Shown: piece by piece, positions 39,187-49,274 of the stretch
Layout of the letters: each line of letters starts with the position of its first letter
Position numbering within the stretch: position 1 is the first letter of the stretch
Assembly (NCBI GenBank): GCA_030348385.1
Contig: JAUCFP010000006.1
Span: 3,561,501-3,625,500, forward strand
Reading direction: 5' to 3'
DNA length: 64,000 nt
From: Cytobacillus sp. NJ13
Lineage (GTDB): Bacteria; Bacillota; Bacilli; Bacillales; Cytobacillaceae
Notes under the pieces: model-generated
Told to the model about the DNA's origin: nothing
The model's database searches: none
The model's input: only the letters and a program-made list of their open reading frames with translations
Made by a program: the position numbers and the translations under genes

Positions 39187-40075
39187 CCTTTCTGCTTCGG
39201 AAAAAGCCTGTCCCCAATTCATTAAAAGCAATAGCAGCCAGAATAATCGCTGTCCCTGCCCACTGAAGCGGTGTTACGGTTTCTGACAAAATAATGCTGG
39301 CTGATAAAATGGCGATCGGCAATTCAATGGAGGTTAAGATATTGGCGATTCCTCCTGAAACTAAAGGCGCGCCAGCTGCGAAAAACAGCGGAGGAAGGAC
39401 TGCCCCAAATAATGAAACACCGACTGTAATTGTCAGCAGATTTTCCTCCAAAGGCAGCACAGACGGGATATCACCCATAAATAGGATAAGCACCAGGATG
39501 GTTGATCCGGTTACCATTAAAGAACTCCGTGTCCAGGGATCCACATGAACAGCGACCTTTCCGCTGAAGAAGATAAATCCTGCATAAGTGAACGCGGAGA
39601 GAATCCCAAATATGAAACCTTTCAATGGAAAGCCCTGAATGTCGCCATTTATGATATTCGAAGCAAAAAAGACCCCGATTAGTATTAAAATGATGGATAG
39701 TACAGTAACAGGCGAGGGTTTTATTTTGCTGGAAATCCATTCTAAAATAATCCCGATCCACACGAACTGGAACATTAAAATGATGGCCAGGGATGCAGGA
39801 AGATACTGCATTGAACCATAATAAAAAATACTGGTTAAACCGACAAAACAGCCGGTCATCATGATTTGCAGCACATTTTTCGAATTAAGCCCTTTGAAAC
39901 TGGACCTTTTAATAAACGTAAAAGACCATAGCAAAATGAAGGATATAACCATCTGGACGATATTAATTTGTCCCAGAGAGTAGCCGTAGCTAAACCCCAA
40001 CTTAGCAAAAATCGGTGTAAATCCGAAAAATGATGCACCTAAAAGTATATATAAAACCCCTTTATTTATTTTCAA
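39176..40075 (-). CDS. EamA/DMT-family transporter
   Basis: 299 aa, ten hydrophobic helices as two EamA halves (about 5-140 and 150-290). The substrate could be a metabolite or drug. The start is TTG 40075 behind AAGGAGG. The gene stands alone between the terminator at 39150 and a promoter region facing the MFS gene. Confidence 0.85.
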   Translation of the reverse strand: MKINKGVLYILLGASFFGFTPIFAKLGFSYGYSLGQINIVQMVISFILLWSFTFIKRSSFKGLNSKNVLQIMMTGCFVGLTSIFYYGSMQYLPASLAIILMFQFVWIGIILEWISSKIKPSPVTVLSIILILIGVFFASNIINGDIQGFPLKGFIFGILSAFTYAGFIFFSGKVAVHVDPWTRSSLMVTGSTILVLILFMGDIPSVLPLEENLLTITVGVSLFGAVLPPLFFAAGAPLVSGGIANILTSIELPIAILSASIILSETVTPLQWAGTAIILAAIAFNELGTGFFRSRKESA

Positions 40076-40147
40076 TTTAAAACCTCCTTAATGCCAGCAT
40101 AAAAAAGGTGCTACACATGTATCACCTTTTTAAGCCTTCTTGTAAAG

Positions 40148-41329
40148 TTAGATCACAAGCTGTCTGGTTTCCGCCCCTTTATTCTTCCCTTCCAATCTCC
40201 GGTAAACAAACGCAAGCAGCGCCGCTGGTATCGTGCAAACCACCATCCCGATAAACGCGTATCTTGGTTCCATTTCATATAAATACCCGCCAAAAATGGT
40301 GAAGAGGGCTGTGCTCCAGCTAAGGGCGAGTGCTGAGTATACCCCTTGTGTGATCGGCACCTGTTCATGCGGAACATATTTGATTAAGTATTTCATAAAG
40401 GCGTAGTGTGCCATCGCAAATGAAAAGGCATGCAATGTTTGGGCAGCCGTAAACATAATCACATGCGGAAAGGCAAATACGAGTATCCAGCGTACGGTTG
40501 AGCCCAGTGCTGCCAATGCCAGTAATGAGCCGATTGAAAATTTGCGGAAAGTCCGGTCGGCAATGAAGAAGAATAGAATTTCTGCAATCACGGCAATGTT
40601 AATGATCAGGCCGATTAAATATTTGGGAGCCTGAATTTCCTGCAAATAAATATAGCCATAGCTGTAATAAGAAGCATGTGCTGCCTGCAGTAAAATGACT
40701 ATGACGAGCACCAGGCCGAAGTGCTTGATGCTGAATAATTTCATTATAGCCCCTTTTGTCTGGCCGGCTTTTGGCTTTTCAGATAAAACTGCAGGCGTAT
40801 TCATGAAACCGAGACTCAAAAATGCCAGAACGCCGAGCAGCAGTGCCCAGAATATGGCTTCGTCCCCAAGTGCCCCTGTGAAGAAGGTCAGAATCATGCC
40901 GGATACCACGAATCCGATCGACCCCCAGGAACGGCTCTTTCCGTAATCTCTTAATTGCTTACTCTGTACGAGAATGCCCGCAGCACTATCCAATGCAGGC
41001 ATCAAAGCAGGGTAAAAGAAATGTAAAAACAGCGTTACCACCAGCAGGCTTGTAAAAGAATTGGCCGGGATATAGCAGAGAATGGCGATCAGTGTGCCGA
41101 TTCCCATCCCGTTAAGCAGGGTTTTACTGCTGAATTTTCCTGATAAATTGGGAAAGGCAAAGAGTGTAGAAAGCCCCCGTATAGCCAAACCTAGACTCAT
41201 GATCAAACTCGCCTGAGAAACGGTCATTCCTTTTATATGGATCAGCCACCCTGTCCAATAGGGCAGAAAAACGCCCCATGTCATAAAGAAACTGAAAAAC
41301 TGTCTGCCCATCCAGCTCTGTGTATTCAT
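40148..41329 (-). CDS. MFS transporter
   Basis: 393 aa, twelve helices, similar in layout to the HcaT/nucleoside-symporter-like MFS group. The start is ATG 41329 (MNTQSWMGRQFFSFF), seven bases after GGAGGG. Divergent from a Crp/Fnr regulator with a perfect 20-bp palindrome between them. Substrate unknown; adjacency to guanine deaminase makes a purine or nucleoside possible (inference). Confidence 0.82.
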   Translation of the reverse strand: MNTQSWMGRQFFSFFMTWGVFLPYWTGWLIHIKGMTVSQASLIMSLGLAIRGLSTLFAFPNLSGKFSSKTLLNGMGIGTLIAILCYIPANSFTSLLVVTLFLHFFYPALMPALDSAAGILVQSKQLRDYGKSRSWGSIGFVVSGMILTFFTGALGDEAIFWALLLGVLAFLSLGFMNTPAVLSEKPKAGQTKGAIMKLFSIKHFGLVLVIVILLQAAHASYYSYGYIYLQEIQAPKYLIGLIINIAVIAEILFFFIADRTFRKFSIGSLLALAALGSTVRWILVFAFPHVIMFTAAQTLHAFSFAMAHYAFMKYLIKYVPHEQVPITQGVYSALALSWSTALFTIFGGYLYEMEPRYAFIGMVVCTIPAALLAFVYRRLEGKNKGAETRQLVI

Positions 41330-41376
41330 TAAGTATCCCTCCGATATTTGCATGATATCAGGAAGATTCGTACAAT

Positions 41377-41396
41377 AATATGAGATATCTCATATT
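41377..41396. promoter_or_regulatory. Perfect 20-bp palindrome between MFS and Crp/Fnr genes
   Basis: AATATGAGATATCTCATATT, 12 bp before the regulator ATG at 41409. A likely operator for the adjacent Crp/Fnr protein. Confidence 0.65.
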
Positions 41397-41408
41397 TTGG
41401 GGTGGAGA

Positions 41409-42080
41409 ATGGAAATTTATAAACAGGAAAAAAGGCAGCATTACCTGGAGCAGCACTCTATTTCGCATTTATTTTCTTTTCCGGTTGAGGAGTTTATGGA
41501 AGTACGCGAATATAAGCGGGATGAATGGATTATCCGCGAAGGTATGAGGCCGGATTATTTGTATTATGTCATTGAGGGAAAAGCCAAAATTTACGTTACA
41601 TATCAAAATGGGAAGGTTTCCTTGATCAATTTCATCAATGCCCATGATTATATCGGGGAAATGGAGCTATTACATGAAGTGTACTATACAAAGGGTATTC
41701 AAGCCTCCACTAAGACGATTTGTTTTGCGATTCCTTTGCATCACTATCGCACAAGGCTCCTTGAAGATACGACCTTTCTACGTGAGCTCACCAAGTTTTT
41801 AAGTGTGAAAGCAACGAAAATGGCTGAAAAGTATTCACAGAGCCTTTCCTTTCCGCTTGAAAACCGGCTGGCGGACTTTATCCTGCAAACCGCTGATGGG
41901 GAGGTCTATAAGGAAAAACATGTGGCCGTCTGTGATTTTTTAGGGGTATCTTATCGCCACTTATTGCATGTTTTTGTACAGTTTTGTGATAAAGGATACC
42001 TGCAGAAGGAAGGACGCCAATACCGTATTAGGCAGACGGATGAACTGCACAGGCTTGCTGATGTGCTGAAGAATGAGTAA
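41409..42080 (+). CDS. Crp/Fnr-family regulator (YeiL-like)
   Basis: 223 aa. An N-terminal cyclic-nucleotide-binding-fold domain (about 20-130, YYVIEGKAKIYVTYQNGKV) and a C-terminal HTH (about 150-220, VCDFLGVSYRHLLHVFVQFCDKGYL). No Fnr-type cysteine cluster is visible. Start ATG 41409 after GGGTGGAG. It resembles E. coli YeiL, a stationary-phase and nitrogen-related regulator. Divergent from the MFS gene and convergent with guanine deaminase. Confidence 0.83.
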   Translation: MEIYKQEKRQHYLEQHSISHLFSFPVEEFMEVREYKRDEWIIREGMRPDYLYYVIEGKAKIYVTYQNGKVSLINFINAHDYIGEMELLHEVYYTKGIQASTKTICFAIPLHHYRTRLLEDTTFLRELTKFLSVKATKMAEKYSQSLSFPLENRLADFILQTADGEVYKEKHVAVCDFLGVSYRHLLHVFVQFCDKGYLQKEGRQYRIRQTDELHRLADVLKNE

Positions 42081-42152
42081 GTGTCCGAAAAAGATTGGCA
42101 GACATATAAATCAATGCCACATGGAGAAGCCATGTGGCATTTACGCATGCAG

Positions 42153-43520
42153 TTAAGAACGCGAGTGAACCTTTTCCCCTTGAACCCAGACTTCCCGAAT
42201 ATGCTCCGGACGGACAAGATACATGATTTTCTGAAAAATATCATCTAACGATTCATTTTCGGCAAAGATGGGCAGGCTTGTTCCCGGTACTTTTGTATCG
42301 ACGATTTGAACGTCCCATGCATAGTTCTCCTGAATTCGCCCAATAGGCAGACTCAAGCTTTCTCCGCCGCCGGCTGTAGCCAGATAAAAGGCTTCATGGA
42401 TGGAAATCCGGGAGTCCGGCACACCCCGTTCCTCTGCAGAAAGAGCAGGATTTACTCCGTCCTCGAGCATTCTGGAGGAGACAACAGCCTGTTTGGCATT
42501 ATCATAAAGACTTGGAGTCGCGCCAGCTGAAATATCCGTCCCTAATCCAATATCAATTCCCTTAGCCATAAAGCGCTTGATTGGAATCACGCTATTGGCG
42601 AAGTAGGCATTGGATAATGGACAATGGCTGATTGCTGTACCTGTACTGGCAAACAGCTCTGCATCATGGTCATCCAGGAAATTGCAATGAGCCATCACCG
42701 ATTTATCCCCTAATAATCCAAAATCATGCAGGGCAGCCGCATCATGCTTGCTGAAACGTTCCTGTACATAGCTGTGGGCCCAGTCACTTTCGCTGCAGTG
42801 GGATTGTATATGTGTATCATACTTGGCAGCCAGTTCGCCCAGGCCTTTTAATGCTTCATCGGAACAGCTTGGTATGAAGCGCGGTGTAACAACAGGATAC
42901 ACGCCTTGTTTAACCGTTTTGGCCAGCTCCTTCACGGCTAAAATGAACTCCTCCGTATCGGCTAATGCTGTTTTCACATCTGCATCCCGATAGTAGTCTG
43001 GATTTTGTTCAGGATCATCCATGACGACTTTACCCACTAAGCCCCTCTGCCCTTTTTCCGCACATATTTCCGCTAATAATAAACTGGCCTCTTTATGGAC
43101 GGTTGCAAAGTAGAGGACCGTCGTGGTTCCATTTGCGAGCAGTGTATTCACGAGATCTTCATAAACCTTCTTGGCAAAAGCCAAATCTGCATATTTGGCC
43201 TCTAATGGAAATGTGTATGTGTGGAGCCAGTCATAGAGGGGAATATCCAAAGCTGTCCCTGATTGGGCCCATTGCGGAGCATGGACATGCAAGTCCACAA
43301 AACCAGGCAGGAAATATTGCCCGTCTGCTAAGCGGTGAAAGTTCTCCTGTCCCTCATAGGCAGCCAGCAGGGATTGGTAGTCCTCATGCTCAGGACCCGC
43401 CATTTTTTCAATCATCCCATTTATATTCACGAAAAATAAGTAATCTTTTAAAATATTTATTTTCTTAGGAGAATGACTGGAAAAAGCGGTCCCATAAAAA
43501 ATATACGTATATTTACTCAT
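42153..43520 (-). CDS. guaD: Guanine deaminase (amidohydrolase family)
   Basis: 455 aa. Converts guanine to xanthine. Amidohydrolase motifs: H78 and H80 in FVDLHVHAP, then SHCSES, ...MAHCNFL and GLGTDISAG with the metal-binding His and Asp. The start is ATG 43520 behind GGAAGGTG. This is the amidohydrolase type, not the small cytidine-deaminase-like GuaD of B. subtilis. Divergent from the riboswitch-controlled purine permease, consistent with purine salvage. Confidence 0.88.
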   Translation of the reverse strand: MSKYTYIFYGTAFSSHSPKKINILKDYLFFVNINGMIEKMAGPEHEDYQSLLAAYEGQENFHRLADGQYFLPGFVDLHVHAPQWAQSGTALDIPLYDWLHTYTFPLEAKYADLAFAKKVYEDLVNTLLANGTTTVLYFATVHKEASLLLAEICAEKGQRGLVGKVVMDDPEQNPDYYRDADVKTALADTEEFILAVKELAKTVKQGVYPVVTPRFIPSCSDEALKGLGELAAKYDTHIQSHCSESDWAHSYVQERFSKHDAAALHDFGLLGDKSVMAHCNFLDDHDAELFASTGTAISHCPLSNAYFANSVIPIKRFMAKGIDIGLGTDISAGATPSLYDNAKQAVVSSRMLEDGVNPALSAEERGVPDSRISIHEAFYLATAGGGESLSLPIGRIQENYAWDVQIVDTKVPGTSLPIFAENESLDDIFQKIMYLVRPEHIREVWVQGEKVHSRS

Positions 43521-43671
43521 AAACACCTTCCTAACGTTCGTGTTTTGTGCTACTATAGTCATTGTAATGGAAAGAGTAAACTCAGTCTAGCAGAAAAGTA
43601 TTGTAAAAAATCTTGTTGTCATTTATAGAAAAATTATTGTAAGATAATTTCAATTAAAAAATTTAATAGTG

Positions 43672-43866
43672 TTTTTCATATAATCGTAGGGATATGGCCT
43701 ACAAGTTTCTACCCGTTTACCGTAAATAAACCGACTATGAAAAGCAGGAACAGGATTTGACGCAGACTCACTTGGGATTCGTCTGTTCTTTTCGTACTTC
43801 GATTTTTTAAGCTCGAAGTATATGCTTTTTTACGTTTGGGGTAGAGCATATACTTTGGGCTTTTTT
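43672..43866 (+). ncRNA. Purine riboswitch (guanine class) with terminator
   Basis: The aptamer spans about 43672-43745: P1 arms TTTTCATA/TATGAAAA, conserved GATATGGC and GTTTCTACC loops, and CCGTAAAT. The discriminating position in CCGACTATG is C, as in guanine/hypoxanthine-sensing riboswitches (U in adenine ones). Hairpins follow: CAGAC/GTCTG (43763-43788), TACTTCGA/TCGAAGTA (43796-43819) and AGTATATGC/GCATATACT with a T run at 43861-43866. The last hairpin is the likely expression platform for the permease. Confidence 0.93.
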
Positions 43867-43929
43867 CTATTGGTCTGTTTAATAGAAACAGAAATTATAT
43901 GGATATCATAACACCAACAGGGGGTTCTT

Positions 43930-45285
43930 ATGATGGATGCAAGGGCTGAAAAACGAGAAACAAACAGCAGTAAAGCGGGAAAAGAGGTTTCAGTTGGACA
44001 ATCCATTTTTCTGGGATTGCAGCAAGTATTGGCGATGGATTTGTTTATTCCGCCGATGATTTTAGCAGGATTACTGTCTTTTTCTGTTCCGGATAGTGCC
44101 CTGTTAATACAAATGACTTTTATTGCCTGCGGAATTGCCACAATCATTCAAGCTGGATTTGCCATGAAGCTTCCAGTCATGCAGGGGCCATCCTTTGTGC
44201 CGCTTAGTGCACTGGCAGCCATCGGAACAACATCTGGCATCGGTGCGATGATTGGCAGTTTGATCCCCGGAGCTTTGCTTGTTGCCTTATTGGGCTACCC
44301 GATGAAAGTCTTCAGCAAAGTCGTCAGAAAATTCATCCCTCCGATTGTAGCGGGGACGGTCATTGTCGTTGTTGGGCTTTCATTAATGCCGAGTGCGATC
44401 AATTCCATCTACTCGGCACCAGGGAACTTTGGAGAAAATATATTCGTTGCGGCTGTGACAGCGGCTGTGCTGATTTTCTGCATGTATATTGGCGAGAAAT
44501 CCCAATCAAAATTGAAATACATTAAAATCGTATCGGTTATTTTATCACTGGGTATTGGATCAATTGTTGCTTCATTCTTTGGCTTAGTTGACTTCTCATC
44601 GCTGGGGCAGTCGGCGTGGTTCGAGATGCCAAGCCTGTTTGCCTTTGGAGCTCCTGAATTTGATCTGCATGCGATTCTGATTATGGCAGCCATCTATTTT
44701 ATTGTCACAATTGAAACAACTGGCACGTGGTTTACGGTTGGTAAGGTGACAGGCGAAAATCTGGATGATAAACGCTTAAATGGAGGGGCATTTGGAGAAG
44801 GATTGGGCTGTTTCATCGGTTCCTTCTTTGGGGGAACCCCGGTAACAGGATACTCTTCCAATGCTGGCATTATTGCCATCACAGGAGTGAAAAGCCGCAG
44901 GCCGATTATCGCAGGCGGTGTGATCATGATAATCCTGGGCATGATGCCGAAGCTGATGAACTTGATTGCATGCATTCCTGGGGTTGTCATTAACAGTGTG
45001 TTTGCCATTTTATGCGTAGTCATCATGATGAATGGATTCAAAGTGATTAAGGAAGTGGCTTTTACAGAACGGAATATGCTTGTGATCGGTGTGCCGATTA
45101 TGCTTGCCCTGTTTGCCGTGCTAATGCCTGCTGATGTGTTAAAAGGACTGCCGGATATTGCGACCTATTTTGTCTCATCAGGTACAGCAATTGGAGCGAT
45201 TACAGCCCTGGTTCTAAATCTGGTTCTGCCGCAAAAGCTTGAAGATAGTGTAAAAACAAATGAAGTAACAGTACATGCCAATTAA
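43930..45285 (+). CDS. NCS2-family purine (xanthine/urate-type) permease
   Basis: 451 aa, about 14 hydrophobic segments. QQVLAMDLFIPPMIL, the QGPSFVPL substrate motif and the GGTPVTGYSSNAG motif are typical of nucleobase-ascorbate/NCS2 transporters. Transcribed under the guanine riboswitch, so expression would fall when guanine or hypoxanthine is plentiful. The Rieske oxygenase gene follows 23 nt after the stop. Confidence 0.88.
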   Translation: MMDARAEKRETNSSKAGKEVSVGQSIFLGLQQVLAMDLFIPPMILAGLLSFSVPDSALLIQMTFIACGIATIIQAGFAMKLPVMQGPSFVPLSALAAIGTTSGIGAMIGSLIPGALLVALLGYPMKVFSKVVRKFIPPIVAGTVIVVVGLSLMPSAINSIYSAPGNFGENIFVAAVTAAVLIFCMYIGEKSQSKLKYIKIVSVILSLGIGSIVASFFGLVDFSSLGQSAWFEMPSLFAFGAPEFDLHAILIMAAIYFIVTIETTGTWFTVGKVTGENLDDKRLNGGAFGEGLGCFIGSFFGGTPVTGYSSNAGIIAITGVKSRRPIIAGGVIMIILGMMPKLMNLIACIPGVVINSVFAILCVVIMMNGFKVIKEVAFTERNMLVIGVPIMLALFAVLMPADVLKGLPDIATYFVSSGTAIGAITALVLNLVLPQKLEDSVKTNEVTVHAN

Positions 45286-45308
45286 AATCGCGAAGGTGAG
45301 TGTCTACT

Positions 45309-46319
45309 ATGCAGCAAGATCGATTATGGAATGAATGGCATCCAGTATGCAAAGCAGAGGAATTATTGGAGGATCCCAAACAGGTATTTGTCCTTGGGGA
45401 GCGTGTCGTCATTTTCCGCAATGAGAAAGGGGTTCACGCATTTAAGGATCTTTGTATCCACCGCGGGGCCGCCCTTTCCCTTGGAAAGGTGAAGAACGGA
45501 AATCTGGTCTGCGCTTATCATGCCTGGGAATACGATTGTACAGGTGCCTGTGAGAAGATTCCTGCCCTGCCGAGCGGCAGAGCCATCCCAAGTAAAGCAA
45601 GGGCAACCGTTTACCATTGTGAGGAGTATTTGGGGCTGATCTGGGTTAACTTAGGGGAAGATCCTGCTCCGCTTGTTTCATTTCCTGAATATAGCATGGA
45701 GGGGTACCGGACTGCGATTTGCGGCCCGTATGAGGTAAAAGCAAATGCCCCAAGAATTATTGAAAATTTCCTGGATGTTTCGCACCTTATGTTTGTGCAT
45801 GAAGGCCTGCTTGGAGATGAGGATCATGCGGAGGTTGTCGACTATAAAGTTGAATTTGTTGATAATCGCTTAATTACCAGTAAAATCCCGGTCTTTCAGC
45901 CGAACCCTGACGGGCGCTCCAAAGGCGGATATGCTAACTATGTATATGAAATCCTCAATCCAACTACCGCCCGTTTTACAAAAACAACGGAAGGATCAGA
46001 TGATGAGCTGACGATTCTGCTTGCTGTCAATCAAGAGGATCACGAGCAGGCCAAGGCATTTATGCTGTTGACCAGAAACTATGATCTGGGCATGCCGGAT
46101 GAGCCTTTTATTGAATTCCAGGATACGATCTTTTATCAGGACTTAGATATCGTCCAGAGCCAAAAGCCGGAACTTCTTCCACTGGACTTACAGGCAGAGC
46201 TGCACCTGAAGTCAGACGCTCTTACCATCGCCTATCGCAAATGGTTGAATGAGCTGGGTGTGGAGAATGGTACAAATCCAATTGAGGATGAAGTCCGTAA
46301 GAAAGTATTAGTGAAATAA
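45309..46319 (+). CDS. Rieske-type ring-hydroxylating oxygenase, alpha subunit
   Basis: 336 aa. The Rieske [2Fe-2S] site is C49-x-H51 (CIHRG) and C68-xx-H71 (CAYH). The mononuclear iron ligands follow in the ENFLDVSHLMFVHEGLL stretch (D/H/H facial triad). Start ATG 45309 after AAGGTGAG. It is cotranscribed with the purine permease behind a guanine riboswitch, which suggests a purine-like substrate, as with Rieske N-demethylases of methylxanthines (inference). No reductase or ferredoxin gene is nearby. Confidence 0.88.
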   Translation: MQQDRLWNEWHPVCKAEELLEDPKQVFVLGERVVIFRNEKGVHAFKDLCIHRGAALSLGKVKNGNLVCAYHAWEYDCTGACEKIPALPSGRAIPSKARATVYHCEEYLGLIWVNLGEDPAPLVSFPEYSMEGYRTAICGPYEVKANAPRIIENFLDVSHLMFVHEGLLGDEDHAEVVDYKVEFVDNRLITSKIPVFQPNPDGRSKGGYANYVYEILNPTTARFTKTTEGSDDELTILLAVNQEDHEQAKAFMLLTRNYDLGMPDEPFIEFQDTIFYQDLDIVQSQKPELLPLDLQAELHLKSDALTIAYRKWLNELGVENGTNPIEDEVRKKVLVK

Positions 46320-46324
46320 TGATC

Positions 46325-46372
46325 AGTGCCAGCTCCCAGCTATACGGCAGCTTACCAGGGGCTGGCGCTTCT
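46325..46372 (+). terminator. Hairpin after the Rieske oxygenase gene
   Basis: AGTGCCAGC / GCTGGCGCT with one G-T pair; the T tail is weak (TTCTCTATATT). Confidence 0.55.
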
Positions 46373-46400
46373 CTATATTATTAAAAGTTTAAGAAAAAAC

Positions 46401-46429
46401 TTGCGTAAAATCAAAAATCTTGATATATT
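46401..46429 (+). promoter_or_regulatory. Promoter of ldh-lctP
   Basis: TTGCGT (46401-46406), a 17-bp spacer, TATATT (46424-46429). Rex box 1 starts 4 bp after the -10. Confidence 0.7.
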
Positions 46430-46433
46430 TTTA

Positions 46434-46451
46434 TTGTGAAATACTTCACAA
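46434..46451. promoter_or_regulatory. Rex box 1
   Basis: TTGTGAAATACTTCACAA, a perfect match to the Rex consensus TTGTGAA-N4-TTCACAA, over the expected transcription start. Confidence 0.88.
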
Positions 46452-46481
46452 GTAATTATATTAATATTTTTTTTAAAGTTA

Positions 46482-46501
46482 TATGTGAAAAATATCACAT
46501 A
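46482..46501. promoter_or_regulatory. Rex-like box 2
   Basis: TATGTGA at 46482 and TCACATA at 46495, a weaker inverted pair with the TGTGA core. Confidence 0.6.
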
Positions 46502-46549
46502 ATTAACAATCACCTGAATTAAATTGAATGCAAATTTTTTTACAATAAC

Positions 46550-46567
46550 ATGTGAATGATTTCACAA
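46550..46567. promoter_or_regulatory. Rex box 3
   Basis: ATGTGAATGATTTCACAA, one mismatch to the Rex consensus, 23 bp before the ldh start. Confidence 0.8.
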
Positions 46568-46571
46568 ATAG

Positions 46572-47519
<948 letters not shown>

Positions 47520-47554
47520 CGAGTTGACATCTTAGAACCAAAGGGGCAGATCAT

Positions 47555-49126
47555 ATGTTAGTGGAAACGTTCAATCCTTTTCATAACCTTGCTGTTTCAT
47601 CCCTGGTGGCAGCCATCCCGATCCTTTTATTTCTGCTTTGCCTGACGGTATTAAAAATGAAGGGCATTCATGCAGCGCTAGTAAACTTAGCTGTCACTTT
47701 TTTTATCGCACTTATTATTTTTAAATTGCCCTTCGGAGAAGCTGCGGGAAGTGTTATTCAAGGTGCTGCGGCAGGGATTTGGCCGATTGGGTGGATCATT
47801 GTCATGGCTGTATGGCTATATAAAATTTCGGTGGCATCAGGCAAGTTTGATATTTTGCGCGGAAGCATCGCCGGGATTTCCCAGGACCAGCGCATTCAAT
47901 TTCTGCTGATCGGATTTTGTTTTAATGCCTTTCTCGAAGGGGCAGCCGGGTTTGGCGTACCGATTGCTATTTGTGCCGTACTGTTAGTGTCGCTGGGCTT
48001 CAAGCCCTTACAGGCAGCCATGCTCTGTCTCATCGCAAACGGTGCTTCAGGCGCCTTTGGTGCGATCGGAATACCGGTCGGCATTGTCGATACGTTTGGA
48101 ATTCCAGGGGTTACTTCCATGGATGTATCGATCATGACAGCTCTGACACTGCCGATTATTAACTTTACCATTCCCTTTTTATTAATATGGCTCATTGACG
48201 GGTTTAAAGGAATTAAGGAAATATTCCCGGCTATCCTGATCACTGCTGGGGTTTATACCGTTACACAAGCAATCATTACGATATTTATAGGCCCGGAACT
48301 TGCTGATATTATTCCTTCCTTATTAGCGATGGGTGTATTAGCTTTATTCCTGAAAAAGTGGAAACCAAAGAACATCTTTTTGCTCAATGGGAAAGAGTGC
48401 CAATTTGAACAGCATTCATTAGGTGAAATAGTTAAAGCATGGTCACCTTTTTATCTATTGACCCTATTTATTTTAATATGGAGCTTCCCGGCATTTAAAG
48501 GGCTGTTTGCTGAAGGGGGCTTGCTTGAATTCACAGTCATCAATTTCGGTATACCCGGATCTTCTCTTAGTGTCAGCATCAGTTTAATCGGTGCTACAGG
48601 AACAGCGATCTTACTGGCCGGCCTAACGACAATAGCAACGACAAAAGGCATCAGTATGGGTAAAGGCTTCAGCCTCCTCAAAAAGACTGTTTCTGAGTTC
48701 TGGATTCCGATTATCATGATTTGCGCCATTATCGGAATTTCAAAGCTCATGACTTACGGTGGAATGACCGTCACTCTAGGGGAAGCCGTTGCGACAACCG
48801 GAAAAATATTTCCGCTGCTGTCACCGCTCTTAGGCTGGATTGGGGTGTTCATGACAGGATCTGTCGTGAACAACAACACGCTATTTGCTCCTATCCAGGC
48901 GACAGCTGGTCATGTGATCGGAACCAACTCCTCCTTATTGCTTTCTGCCAATACGGCTGGAGGCGTGATGGCAAAGCTGATCTCCCCTCAGTCAATCGCC
49001 ATTGCCACAGCAGCGGTTGGCGAGACAGGAAAAGAAGCAGATTTGACGAAAATGACATTGAAATATAGCTTTGGATTGCTGGTGTTTGTAAGTGTTTGGA
49101 CATTCTTATTGTCATTATTCTTCTAG
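47555..49126 (+). CDS. lctP: L-lactate permease
   Basis: 523 aa, about 13 hydrophobic helices, LctP family (proton-linked lactate symporter). Typical motifs: EGAAGFGVPIAI and GSVVNNNTLFAPIQ near the C-terminus. It forms the classic Rex-controlled pair with ldh. AAAGGGGC before the ATG; a terminator follows at 49152. Confidence 0.94.
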   Translation: MLVETFNPFHNLAVSSLVAAIPILLFLLCLTVLKMKGIHAALVNLAVTFFIALIIFKLPFGEAAGSVIQGAAAGIWPIGWIIVMAVWLYKISVASGKFDILRGSIAGISQDQRIQFLLIGFCFNAFLEGAAGFGVPIAICAVLLVSLGFKPLQAAMLCLIANGASGAFGAIGIPVGIVDTFGIPGVTSMDVSIMTALTLPIINFTIPFLLIWLIDGFKGIKEIFPAILITAGVYTVTQAIITIFIGPELADIIPSLLAMGVLALFLKKWKPKNIFLLNGKECQFEQHSLGEIVKAWSPFYLLTLFILIWSFPAFKGLFAEGGLLEFTVINFGIPGSSLSVSISLIGATGTAILLAGLTTIATTKGISMGKGFSLLKKTVSEFWIPIIMICAIIGISKLMTYGGMTVTLGEAVATTGKIFPLLSPLLGWIGVFMTGSVVNNNTLFAPIQATAGHVIGTNSSLLLSANTAGGVMAKLISPQSIAIATAAVGETGKEADLTKMTLKYSFGLLVFVSVWTFLLSLFF

Positions 49127-49151
49127 TTCGCCAATTAAAAAGGTAAAACGA

Positions 49152-49178
49152 AAGTGGAGCATTCAGCTCCACTTTTTT
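49152..49178 (+). terminator. Terminator of ldh-lctP
   Basis: AAGTGGAGC-attca-GCTCCACTT with a T run. Confidence 0.9.
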
Positions 49179-49274
49179 GTCCTCTTAAAGACAGACCATA
49201 AGAGCAAGAATCAGGACGAAATGGAAGTTGTTCTCCTGTTAAAATGAGTCCAGCAACTTTAGGAGGAGATAATA

